From contig CM061141.1 of the NCBI GenBank assembly GCA_030789695.1, positions 325,857,938 through 325,921,937 on the forward strand: 64,000 nt of DNA, given 5' to 3'. This document shows positions 44,455 to 54,960 of this stretch, one piece after another. Origin of the DNA: Scilla litardierei (taxonomy: Eukaryota > Streptophyta > Magnoliopsida > Asparagales > Asparagaceae). Under the pieces are notes generated by a model. That model ran no database searches. It saw only the letters and a list, made by a program, of their open reading frames with translations, and was not told where the DNA came from. Every line of letters starts with the position of its first letter. The first letter of the stretch is position 1. The position numbers and the translations under genes are program-made.

Positions 44455-46880
44455 TGTAACGACTGGTTTTCATGTATCTGGGTTTATTATATTATAAATA
44501 TATGTTTTGGTGGATTTTCTCCTTATGTGTGGTTTTCGTCTCCGTAGTTTTCATTTCGATCGTTTCGTCGTGATTTTCTAGCTTCTTCCTTGGAATCGTC
44601 AATTTCGGAGTAAGTCATTCGTGACGGGCTTCATATCGGTCAGATCTTATTGTTAGATCAAGCCTAGGAGTCTTAGGAATCGATCCCGGAGCTTCGTGCT
44701 CCATTTCGAAACTTTCGGTGCACGTTAGCCGGTACAAGAAGGGGAACCGACCGACTAGATGACGATTTAGTCTGTCGGCAAACCTTCATGGACCGACTAG
44801 TGGGCTTTGTAAATTATTCAGAAGTTACTGTTTATTTTTAGTCGGTCTAAGAACAATCACCGACCGACTAGATGCGAAACTAGTCGGTCAGAACTTGCTC
44901 TCAGACCGATTAGTTTCTGTCAGTAAATTTCACCCAAGTTACTATTTATCGTTAGTCGGTCCATGAATACTCACCGACCGACTAGGTTGCAAACTAGTCG
45001 GTCGACTGGCCTTCACAGACCGACTAATTCATTACCCAGATTTTCCCCTACTTTCGCTGTTTGAATTTAGTTGGTCACAGTTAGCCGACCGACCGACTAG
45101 TTCTCAAACTAGTCGGTCAGCCAACCTTCTTTGACCGACTAATCAGTGTCGAAACCCTAATTTCTGGGCAGCCGCCAGCTCTTCCTACTTAAACCCCCAA
45201 ACGTTTTTCTTTTCTTCTTTCATTTCTCCTGAGCCTCCTTCTTCCCCAAATCATCATCCATCTAACCCTAGCCTTCCTCCTTCATCTAAAGCTCCTCCCC
45301 CTCTCCATTTTGGCCGGCCACCACCTCTAGGTCGCCGGAAAACCCCCAAAATCCCTAAAACCCCATTTCTCCAGATTTTTCCCCATCCATTCCAGATCTG
45401 AACCCTAGGTTCCCCGGATCGTTTCTTCCGTTGCCGTGCTTGCTCGGCATCATTCTTCCGCTCCGATACGGTAATAAATCGATCTCTTAATGTTTTCATA
45501 ACCCATTGTGTTTTTGTGAAACCCTAATAAATCTAGGTTGGATGTTGTTCTAATATTGTTTTGCCATGACAGCGATCTCATCGCCGTAGTTAGCATTTGT
45601 GTGACGGCCTCGTTGATCGTCGTCCTCGGTGCTAGGCAAGTGAAACTTGCCACTTAGGGTTTTGGGCCATGTCTTAGGCCATTTGCTTGTTGTAGGCGTA
45701 AAAGAGACTAGGCGACGAAATGATACTCGCCTAGGCGCAATTTTAGGAACTAGCTTGACAACGAAGCTAGATCCGACATTTATCATGTTGCACAACTACC
45801 ATGTCATGTTTAATTTCCATTAACGGTACGCAAATTAATTTTCATGTCATTGCATTCTTTAAGTGTTCCCATGATTGCGTAGCTCCGCTACACCTTGTGA
45901 AATGATTGAGGCTAGGTGCACCCCTATGCCAAATGAAATACGCTCCTGGTTTGTGATCCAGGAAACGAGCTCTTGTGCGGGGAAACCCTGGCTCATTTAC
46001 TGAGCTCATGTACATGGACCTTGGCTCATTTACACGTGGGGTTTGGGGTAAGAGTTAAGCGGCCATTCAACTGGGAGTCTGCCCGATCAGCAACTGCAGT
46101 TGTAAGGCGTAAACTCTGGGTTCTGGGGTAGTGTTAAGCGGCCACTCAGTGTGAATGTTAAACAGTTCAGCTGTAAGGCGTAAACATCTACAAACAACTT
46201 GAAACGTGACTAGTGAAAATATTGAGATTGTTAGTAGCTTGGCTACTCTTGACATGCCCTGATAAATTGTTCTCTTATACTTATTGTTTCACTATGTCTT
46301 ACTTGTGCACTCATACCATAACTGCCATGTCATGCATACTATAACTGCTAGGTTGTTAGTTTGCCTTACTTTCAGTTTCCTTGTCCAAGTCTTTTAGACT
46401 TGCTGACATGTGCCCATTTACTCTTTTGGGTGACACATGTTAGATCATGAGCCTGAGTTCGTTGTTGAGGACGAGGTGTTTGCGGACGCCGAGCCCGAGC
46501 CTGTGTTTGGCGAGGAGTACGTGGACACTGGGGACCAGTCCTAGTGTCTTCGTTGAGATTTCCCCTTTTTGTTTTAGACTGTTTTGTTGTCGGTGCGTAG
46601 CACCTATACTTTGTTATGTTTGGTCTTGTTCTGGGCCTTTAGACTCTTTCTTTTAGCCTGGTGGCTTTTTTGGATGTTGAACTAAATTTTAATGTTGGAC
46701 AAATTCTGAGATTTGAGATTTTATTTCTGTCTCTCCCTGTGTTATTATTGTTGTTCCGTTTGTGGTTACAGGGACCTGCTTATGTTTTATTGACGCTTAT
46801 CGGGTTTGGGGCTTCACAGCTCCACTCTCGAGCAGACCTTTTCACGTCTCGCCTCCATTTTAGGGAAGCGGGGCGTGACA
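44455..46880 (+). repeat. Tekay 5' LTR
   Basis: 2426 bp, TGTAACGACTGG to GGGGCGTGACA. The palindrome array is at 44725-45145. The TATA-like site reads TACTTAAA at 45186, whereas the 3' LTR has TATTTAAA. Confidence 0.95.
44725..45145. repeat. Nested palindrome array in Tekay 5' LTR (4 units)
   Basis: Four units at about 44727, 44838, 44952 and 45066, each TAGTCGGT / GACCGACTAG / CTAGTCGGTC / GACCGACTA. Linkers are TTACTGTTTATT and TTACTATTTATCG, close to those in SIRE B. Confidence 0.93.
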
Positions 46881-47025
46881 GGTTTTGTTGGTGGCCCATG
46901 CAGGTCCTCTTCTGTAACTACGATTATCGGAATGACGATAATAATATTAGAAAATCCAATAAACTAAGTTCGACGTCCGAGTCATAAGCTATGAGTCTAA
47001 TCTGCTTCGTTTTCTGTGTCATTAG

Positions 47026-48157
47026 ATGGCAGGAAGGCGGTTTACCCGTGGTGGTGGTAGTGGTGCGCCCCCTCATGACGAGGAGCCTGAGCGAGAACGC
47101 ACCAATGGAGAGATGATGCGGATGATTCTTCAGATGATGCAGGTGCAGCAGGGCATGCTCCTGCAAGTCCAGAATGCTCCAGTTATTCGAGCTGGTCGGG
47201 CAATCCAGGATGCCCCTCGCTCCGAGCTGGGAGCGAAGCAATTTCGAGAGCTGGGTCCCGCTTATTTTGATGGGTCTGAGGGTCCTCTGGCTGCCGATGA
47301 GTGGATTCAGAACATTGAGGATAACTTGAAGATGGCCAAGATCGCCCCGGCTGGATGGGTTGATTTAGCGAAGAGGAAACTCAAGGATAATGCTCGGAAC
47401 TGGTGGGATGCGGAAGAGAAGATGCTGATGGAGCCGATAGCTTGGGCTACCTTTAAGTCCAGGTTTGATGAGGAGTTATTTTCGAAGGCCGCTAAGAAGG
47501 AGATGCTGCAGCACTTTATTGATCTGAAGCAAGGGAGCTTGACGGTGGACCTGTACCACCAGGAGTTCACTAGGCTGAGTCGGTTCGCACCGAAGATGGT
47601 GCAGGATGCTGATGAGAGGGCTCAGAGGTTCCTGCAGGGACTTGCTTTGGAGCTTCAGAGTTTTGTGTCTTCCTCTGATCTGGACTCTTATCAGAAGGTT
47701 CTGGTCGCTGCGAGGAGGCAGGAGCTGAACCTGAGTCAGAGGAGAGGACATGTTTCTGGTGCTGGGAAGAGGCCTATGGAGCAGGCCAGGGCGGTGGTTA
47801 GGCCTGGTTTCAAGCCTAATCAGCCAGTGCAGTTCAAGAGGCCAGGAGGGCCTAGTCTGAAGACTTGCCATTTCTGCGGCAAGCCTGGCCACATCAAGGA
47901 TCAGTGTAGGAAGTTTCTGGGCCAGTGTTTGGTTTGTGGTGATGCTTCTCATGTCGCGAAGGATTGTCGGCATGCGAATCAGTTGCGGAGGGCACCTGTT
48001 GCAGCACAGCCGTTGCAGCAGAGAGTGCCAGTTCCTGCCGGTCGTGGAGCAGCTCTTGTCCCTCAGAGGCAGACCTTTCAGCAGGCTTTTCCGCCGAGGA
48101 GGCAGGCTTTTCTGATGACCGCTGTGGAGAGCGAGGCTATGGATGAGGTTATCGCAG
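47026..48157 (+). CDS. Tekay gag (exon 1 of gag-pol)
   Basis: 377 residues from ATG 47026. Basic N-terminus (GRRFTRGGG), then a Met/Gln-rich segment, the retrotransposon gag domain (about 90-230: WIQNIEDNLKMAKI, NWWDAEEK, FTRLSRFAP), and two zinc knuckles, CHFCGKPGHIKDQC and CLVCGDASHVAKDC. After EVIAG the frame enters a T-rich stretch with splice signals. Unspliced, it adds about 33 residues and ends at TAG 48256. Spliced, it joins protease in frame. The gag part itself is intact. Confidence 0.88.
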
Positions 48158-48268
48158 GTAACTCTCCTTCTAGCTGTTCCTTTCTTATTTGGCTTTGTTT
48201 GTTAGATTATGTTGTTTGCTTGAACATGATTGTTATTAGACTAGGGCTTGATTGTTAGACTGTTGTAG
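48158..48268 (+). other. Putative 111-bp intron at the gag/pol boundary
   Basis: GCAG|GTAACT donor and TGTTGTAG|GTGTG acceptor, T-rich inside, phase 1. Removal rebuilds a continuous Tekay-type sequence, AG-VILV before the protease. It is 37 codons long and contains the only stop (TAG 48256-48258) between gag and pol, so stop readthrough is the alternative explanation. Confidence 0.65.
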
Positions 48269-51200
48269 GTGTGATTTTGGTGTGCACATTTCCTGCACGA
48301 GTTCTCTTTGACTCCGGTGCATCGATGTGCATTATTTCTCGGAGCTTCGTGGAGAAGCATTCCTTGTCGATGTCCCCTCTTCCCAAGAGTTGGAATATCG
48401 TCACAGAAAATGGCGTGGTCTCGGTGCATCGTGGTTGCAATTCTTGCTCGTTGGTGGTCTGTGGACATGAGCTTTACGTTGATTTCATTGTCCATGACAT
48501 CATCAACTATGATGCGGTCCTTGGGATGGATTGGCTTGCGAGCTTCTATGCTACGATCGACTGTCGGAGGAAGAAGGTGGTGTTTGAGATTCCCAGACTT
48601 CCAGTGTTTAAGTTCAGCCGAGGTAGCAGTTCGCTTGGTCCTGTCAGATTTCGGGCCAGACCGGTGGAGATTGTGGCTATGCCGATGGAGCTGGAGAGGC
48701 CAGCGGTTGTGCGGGATTTTGATGACGTCTTCCCCGAGGAGATGTCTGGATTGCCACCTGATCGAGCTCTGGAATTTTCTATTGATCTTATTCCGGGAAC
48801 GCAGCCGATTTCGAAGGCGCCGTATCGTATGGCACCCGCTGAGTTGGAGGAATTGCGGAAGCAGCTGGATGAGCTTTTGCCGAAGGGTTATATCAACCCT
48901 AGTGTGTCTCCGTGGGGAGCACCGGTGCTGTTGGTGAGGAAGAAGGATAGTTCGCATCGCATGTGCGTGGACTATCGGGAGTTGAATGCGGTAACCATCA
49001 AGAATAAATACATGTTGCCTCGTATCGATGATATTTTTGATCAGCTGGGAGGTTCGAGGTTGTTTTCGAAGTTGGATCTGAGGAGTGGTTATCATCAGCT
49101 GAAGGTGAGGAAGGAAGATGTTCCGAAGACAACGTTCAGGACAAAGTATGGACACTATGAGTTTGTGGTTATGCCCTTCGACGTAATTAACACACCCGCA
49201 GTTTTCATGAATCTGATGAATCTGATCTTCTTTGACTTTTTGGATAAGTTTGTCGTTATCTTTATTGACGACATTCTGATATATTCAAAGTCTGAGGAGG
49301 AGCATGCCTCGCACTTGAGGACGGTATTGGAGATTTTGAGGAAGCATCGTTTGTATGCTAAGTTTTCGAAGTGCGAGTTTTGGCTGGACAGAGTTGCTTT
49401 TCTCGGGCATGTGGTGACTGGAGATGGTATTTCAGTGGATCCCGAGAAGATCAGGGCCATCAGAGAGTGGCCTGTTCCGCGGTCAGTGTCTGAGATCCGG
49501 AGTTTCCTTGGGCTTGCTGGTTACTATCGGCGCTTCATTAAGGACTTTTCCCGTATTGTCGAGCCGATGACCAGATTGACGCGGAAGGATGTATCTTTTG
49601 TTTGGTCGGGTGATTGTGAGAATGCTTTTGGTGTTCTGAGGGAGAGGTTGACGACTGCCCCTATTCTTACTATGCCTGATCGCAGCGGTGGATTTGAGAT
49701 CTTTTGCGATGCTTCTGGCAAGGGTCTCGGTTGTGTGTTGCATCAGCACGGGCATGTTGTGGCGTATGCTTCGCGTCAGCTCAAGGTTCATGAGAAGAAT
49801 TACCCTACGCATGATTTGGAGTTGGCTGCCATTATGTTTGCTCTTAAGATTTGGAGGCACTTTTTACTGGGTGAGAAAGTGAAGATCTTCACCGATCACA
49901 AAAGCTTGAAGTATATTTTTACTCAGAAGGAGCTCAACATGCGACAGCGTCGATGGTTGGAGCTCATGGCGGATTATGAGATCGAATTACAGTATCACCC
50001 TGGCAAGGTGAATGTGGTTTCGGATGCGCTGAGTAGGCTTCCAGTGGTGATGATTTTGACTTCGCAGTGGAGATTGCAGCATGATTTTTGCGAGTCTGGT
50101 GTTGAGATTGTTCTTCCTGGGGAGGCTTCTTCATTGATGTGTATGCAGATACAGTCGACGATCGTGGATCGGATCAAGGCTGGCCAGGCTGAGGATCCGA
50201 AGCTGGTGAAGATTCGGGAGCAGGTGGAAGCCGGTCTGCGGACTGACTTTTTGATTCCTGAGGATGGCTCGATGAGGTTTAGAGCCAGGTTGTGTGTGCC
50301 AGCTGGGGATATTAGAGAGGAGTTGATGGTGGAGGCACACAGTTCGCCGTATTCTGTGCATCCTGGTGGCACTAAGATGTACCAGGATCTTCGTCTGATC
50401 TATTGGTGGCATGGTATGAAGAGGAGTGTGGCTCGGAGTGTAACTAAATGCTTGGTTTGCCAGCAAGTGAAGGCAGAGCATCAGCGTACGGCAGGGTTGC
50501 TACAACCGCTTCCAATTCCGGAGTGGAAATGGCAACACATCACCATGGATTTCGTGACTGGACTACCTCGGAGTCCGAAGCAGAATGATGCGATTTGGGT
50601 GATCGTAGATCGATTGACCAAATCCGCGCACTTTATTCCGTTCCGAGTAGGACAGTCCACTGAGGCGCTAGCGAGGAGATATATGGAGGTAAATTCTTTT
50701 ACTCTCCGTTTTTATTTCCTTTTCCTAGTTTGGATAGTGATGTAACGTGAATCGTGCAGGATGTCGTACGACTTCATGGAGTCCCCATGAGTATCGTATC
50801 GGACAGAGACATGAGGTTCACATCTCAGTTCTGGCAGAGTTTGCAGAAGAGTTTGGGTACACGTCTGAGTTTCAGCACGGCGTACCATCCGTAGACGGAT
50901 GGCCAGTCTGAGAGGACGATTCAGATCCTGGAGGACATGCTGAGGGCGTGCATGTTGGATTTCAAGGGTTCGTGGGAGGACCATCTACATCTGGTAGAGT
51001 TCTCTTACAACAACAGCTTCCAGGCGAGTATTGGCATGGCGCCTTTCGCCGCTCTTTATGGGAGGAAATGTCGATCACCATTGAGTTGGGATGACGTTGG
51101 TGATCGGGAGCTGTTGGGACCTGAGATGATCGTGGAGGCCGGGGATGTTGTCAGGAACATTCAGGAGAGGTTGAGGATTGCTCAGGACCGTTTTAAGCAT

Positions 51201-51662
51201 TGGGCAGATGCTAAACGCCGTCCTTTGGAGTTTCAGCCGGGTGACCATGTGTTCTTGAAGATTTCCCCGAATCGTGGTGTGATTCGCTTTGGGAAGCGAG
51301 GGAAGTTGAGCCCGCTATACATTGGACCGTTTGACATTCTGGAGAAAGTTGGCGAGGTAGCCTACCGCTTGGCCTTGCCGCTGTCTTTGGAGGGAGTTCA
51401 CAATGTTTTCCATGTGTCGCAGCTTCGTCGAGACATTAGCGATCCATCTCATGCTGTGGATTTCTCGGAGATTACCGTTCGCCCTGATATGACGTATGAC
51501 CAGCAGCCAGTGCTGATTCTGGACAGGCATCAGAAGTCACTTCAGAACAAGGTTATCAATCTTGTGAGGGTGATGTGGCGACACGGCTCGCCAGGAGAGT
51601 CTACTTGGGAGAATGAGGATGAGACGCGAGAGCGTTTCCCACTTTTGTTCCCGGACACGTGA
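48269..51662 (+). pseudogene. Tekay pol: protease, RT, RNase H, integrase, chromodomain (one stop)
   Basis: Protease [11 protein letters not shown] at about 48305. RT begins near 48740 ([12 protein letters not shown]), with [11 protein letters not shown] and [11 protein letters not shown]. RNase H has [19 protein letters not shown] and FTDHKSLKY. Integrase zinc site: [12 protein letters not shown] and KCLVCQQ. Core: [10 protein letters not shown] and IVSDRDMRF, then SERT after a TAG stop at 50892 in the YHP-TDGQ motif. A 71-bp intron (50689-50759) lies between the first and second catalytic Asp. The C-terminus (GESTWENEDETRERFP) is chromodomain-like. The stretch [12 protein letters not shown] departs from the usual MPFGLTNAP. 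Length is about 1,100 residues. Confidence 0.88.
50689..50759 (+). other. 71-bp intron inside Tekay integrase
   Basis: Exon ends ATGGAG, donor GTAAAT, T-rich tract, acceptor AATCGTGCAG, next exon GATGTCGTACG. Splicing is phase 0 and restores the integrase sequence before RLHGVP. Without splicing, the frame ends at TAA 50743. Confidence 0.8.
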
Positions 51663-51693
51663 GTGTTGGGAAATTCCGAGGACGGAATTTTTC

Positions 51694-51708
51694 TTAAGTT
51701 GGGGAGGA
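51694..51708 (+). promoter_or_regulatory. Polypurine tract of Tekay element
   Basis: TTAAGTTGGGGAGGA directly before TGTAACGACTGG. Confidence 0.9.
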
Positions 51709-51979
51709 TGTAACGACTGGTTTTCATGTATCTGGGTTTATTATATTATATATATTTGTTTTGGTGGATTTTCTCCTTATGTGTGGTTTTCATCTCTGTA
51801 GTTTTCATTTCGATCGTTTCGTCGTGATTTTCTAGCTTCTTCCTTAGAATCGTCGATTTCGGAGTAAGTCATTCATGACGGGCTGCATATCGGTCATATC
51901 TTATTGTTAGATCAAGCCTAGGAGTCTTAGGAATCGATCCCGGAGCTTTGCGCTCTATTTCGAAACTTTCGGTGCACGT

Positions 51980-52400
51980 TAGCCGGTACAAGAAGGGGAA
52001 CCGACCGACTAGATGACGATTTAGTCGGTCGGCAAACCTTCATGGACCGACTAGTGGGCTTTGTAAATTATTCAGAAGTTACTGTTTATTTTTAGTCGGT
52101 CTAAGAACAACCACCGAACGACTAGATGCGAAACTAGTCGGTCAGAACTTGCTTTCAGACCGACTAGTTTCTGTCAGTAAATTTCACCCAAGTTACTATT
52201 TATCGTTAGTCGGTCCATGAATACTCACCGACCGACTAGGTTGCAAACTAGTCGGTCGACGTGCCTTCACAGACCGACTAATTCATTACCCAGATTTTTC
52301 CCTACTTTCGCTGTTTGAATTTAGTCGGTCACAGTTAGCCGACCGACCGACTAGTTCTCAAACTAGTCGGTCAGCCAACCTTCTTTGACCGACTAATCAG
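51980..52400. repeat. Nested palindrome array in Tekay 3' LTR (4 units)
   Basis: Same four units as 44725-45145, with a few substitutions. Confidence 0.93.
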
Positions 52401-52439
52401 TGTCGATACCCTAATTTCTGGGCAGCCGCCAGCTCTTCC

Positions 52440-52447
52440 TATTTAAA
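52440..52447 (+). promoter_or_regulatory. TATA-like box of Tekay 3' LTR
   Basis: TATTTAAA before CCCCCAAACG. The 5' LTR has C in place of the third base. Confidence 0.55.
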
Positions 52448-54135
52448 CCCCCAAACGTTTTTATTTTCTTCTTTCATTTCTCCTGAGCCTCCTTCTTCCC
52501 CAAATCATCATCCATCTAACCCTAGCCTTCCTCCTTCATCTAAAGCTCCTCCCCCTCTCCATTTTGGCCGGCCACCACCTCTAGGTCGCCGGAAAACCCC
52601 CAAAAATCCATAAAACCCCATTTCTCCAGATTTTTCCCCATCCATTCCAGATCTGAACCCTAGGTTCCCTGGATCGTTTCTTCCGTTACCGTGCTTGCTC
52701 GGCATCATTCTTCCGCTCCGATACGGTAATAAATCGATCTCTTAATGTTTTCATAACCCATTGTGTTTTTGTGAAACCCTAATAAAACTAGGTTGGATGT
52801 TGTTCTAATATTGTTTTGCCATGACAGCGATCTCATCGCCGTAGTTAGCATTTGTGTGACGGCCTCGTTGATCGTCATCCTCGGTGCTAGGAAAGTGAAA
52901 CCTGCCACTTAGGGTTTTGGGCCATGTCTTAGGCCATTTACTTGTTCTAGGCATAAAAGAGACTAGGCGACGAAATGATACTCGCCTAGGCGCAATTTTA
53001 GGAACTAGCTTGACAACGAAGTTAGATCCGACATTTATCATATTGCACAACTACCATGTCATGTTTAATTTCCATTAACGGTTCGTAAATTAATTGGCAT
53101 GTCATTGCATTCTTTAAGTGTTTCCGTGATTGCGTAGCTCCGCTACACCTTGTGAAATGATTGAGGCTAGGTGCACCCCTATGCCAAATGAAATACGCTC
53201 CTGGTTTGTGATCCAGGAAACGAGCTCTTGTGCGGGGCAACCCTGGCTCATTTACTGAGCTCATGTACATGGACCTTGGCTCGTTTACACGTGGGTTTTG
53301 GGGTAAGAGTTAAGCGGCCATTCAACTGGGAGTCTGCCCGATCAGCAACTGCAGTTGTAAGGCGTAAACTCTGGGTTCTGGGGTAGTGTTAAGCGGCCAC
53401 TCAGTGTGAACGTTAAACAGTTCAGCTGTAAGGCGTAAACATCTACAAACAACTTGAAACGTGACTAGTGAAAAGATTGAGATTGTTAGTAGCTTGGCTA
53501 CTCTTGACATGCCCTGATAAATTGTTCTCTTGTACTTATTATTTCACCATGTCTTACTTGTGCACTCATACCATAACTGCCATGTCATGCATACTATAAC
53601 TGCTAGGTTGTTAGTTTGCCTTACTTTCAGTTTCCTTGCCCAAGTCTTTTAGACTTGCTGACATGTGCCCCTTTACTCTTTTGGGTGACACATGTTAGAT
53701 CATGAGCCTGAGTTCGTTGTTGAGGACGAGGTGTTTGCGGACGCCGAGCCCGAGCCTGTGTTTGGCGAGGAGTATGTGGACACTGGGGACCAGTCCTAGT
53801 GTCTTCGTTGAGATTTCCCCTTTTTGTTTTAGACTGTTTTGTTGTCGGTGCGTAGCACCTATACTTTGTTATGTTTGGTCTTGTTCTGGGCCTTTAGACT
53901 CTTTCTTTTAGCCTGGTGGCTTTTCTGGATGTTGAACTAAATTTTAATGTTGGACAAATTCTGAGATTTGAGATTTTATTTCTGTCTCTCCCTGTGTTAT
54001 TATTGTTGTTCCGTTTGTGGTTACAGGGACCTGCTTATGTTTTATTGACGCTTATCGGGTTTGAGGCTTCACAGCTCCACTCTCGAGCGGACCTTTTCAC
54101 GTCTCGCCTCCATTTTAGGGAAGCGGGGCGTGACA

Positions 54136-54140
54136 CTATA
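54136..54140. other. Target-site duplication CTATA, right
   Basis: Matches 44450-44454. Confidence 0.95.
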
Positions 54141-54662
54141 TGAACCCGCTTCTATAATGTGCCCTTTTTCATGGTTCAACAATCTCATGTGAATTGGACT
54201 GCTAATAAAGGCCACTTCTTCTTCAGGAAATGAGAAAGGATTGGATGGCTAGCTATTGAAATTTCCATGTTAAAAGACTCAACATCTTCTTCTGCTACTA
54301 CTACTTCTTCCAGGTGGGCTTCAGGACTTGATGGAACTCCATAATGGCTTATTTTGATATAGGAGATGGCATTGTAGGCCAGAACGGATAAGGGTCTTTT
54401 CTCTGAAGTAGAAGTTTGCTTTAGAATCTTTGTGTAATAGCCATTTGGATATTCATTGTTCCGTAGGATATTATTAGAAATTAACTGAGTTAGGCTTCTG
54501 TTAGAAAATAATTAGTCTGACGTTAAAGTTCCTGTAAATAACATTTGTGTATCATTTATCCCATCCGTCCCTTAGAAAAAGAAGACTTCCTTTATTGCCA
54601 TTTTGTAAGGATAAGCTATCTTAAACAGTTCGGCTAACATATTCTTCAAACTTGGTTTTCAG
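54141..54662. other. Right flank of Tekay insertion; open - strand stretch of unknown kind
   Basis: On the - strand 54435-54190 is open for about 80 codons (SVLAYNAISYIKISHYG, EEVVVAEEDVESF, ASHPILSHFLKKKW). It has protein-like composition but no recognised family and no start codon at the front. The rest is intron-like and ends in TTGGTTTTCAG, a splice acceptor for the next feature. Confidence 0.4.
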
Positions 54663-54960
54663 GCTGCAGCTGTCGCACAATCTCTTTTCTGCACTTGCTA
54701 CAAGTTCAACTTGCAGGTTGAGAATGCCACAACTCTTTTGTTGCTTGCTGAAATATACAAGGTAAACTTATTTCCCGGCCTATTAATGCTGAGATTCACT
54801 CTTCTGGTCTGCCAAGTAAAGAGGAGACCAAATCTTTATTTCAATTCTTGGGACGATGGATCTCATCTGAAATAATATTGTAATATTTTCGGCAAAAATC
54901 GGGCAATGTTGTTCTGGCTCTCCCCAGTTTCCATATCTTGGCAGAGTTGAAGAGATGGCA
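54663..54960 (+). pseudogene. APC5-like (anaphase-promoting complex subunit 5) exon remnants
   Basis: 54663-54761 is a perfect 33-codon exon between TTTTCAG and GTAAAC. It reads AAAVAQSLFCTCYKFN, then VENATTLLLLAEIYK. This strongly recalls the TPR region of plant APC5, a scaffold subunit of the APC/C ubiquitin ligase. At 54896 KSGNVVLALP continues the family sequence, but the acceptor expected before it is AA rather than AG. Homology then collapses to a short LAEL, as if deleted. No other exons are visible, so this is a gene fragment or dead copy. Assignment rests on remembered family resemblance. Confidence 0.55.

Larger units (their letters stand above)
44455..54135 (+). mobile_element. Full-length Ty3/gypsy Tekay-type chromovirus, 9681 bp
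   Basis: LTRs 44455-46880 and 51709-54135, TG...CA ends, TSD CTATA, gag with two zinc knuckles, then protease, RT, RNase H, integrase and a C-terminal chromodomain-like tail. Protease-RT-RNase H-integrase order and the chromodomain place it among the chromoviruses. LTRs differ by a few percent by eye, so it is older than the LARD. Coding damage is one stop at 50892, plus degenerate residues just before the RT active site. Confidence 0.93.
51709..54135 (+). repeat. Tekay 3' LTR
   Basis: 2427 bp, same ends as the 5' LTR. Palindrome array at about 51980-52400. TATTTAAA at 52440-52447 is the likely TATA box. Confidence 0.95.

Noticed and set aside
48241..49155. 304-codon - strand frame
   Set aside because: Shadow of the Tekay protease/RT frame on the opposite strand.
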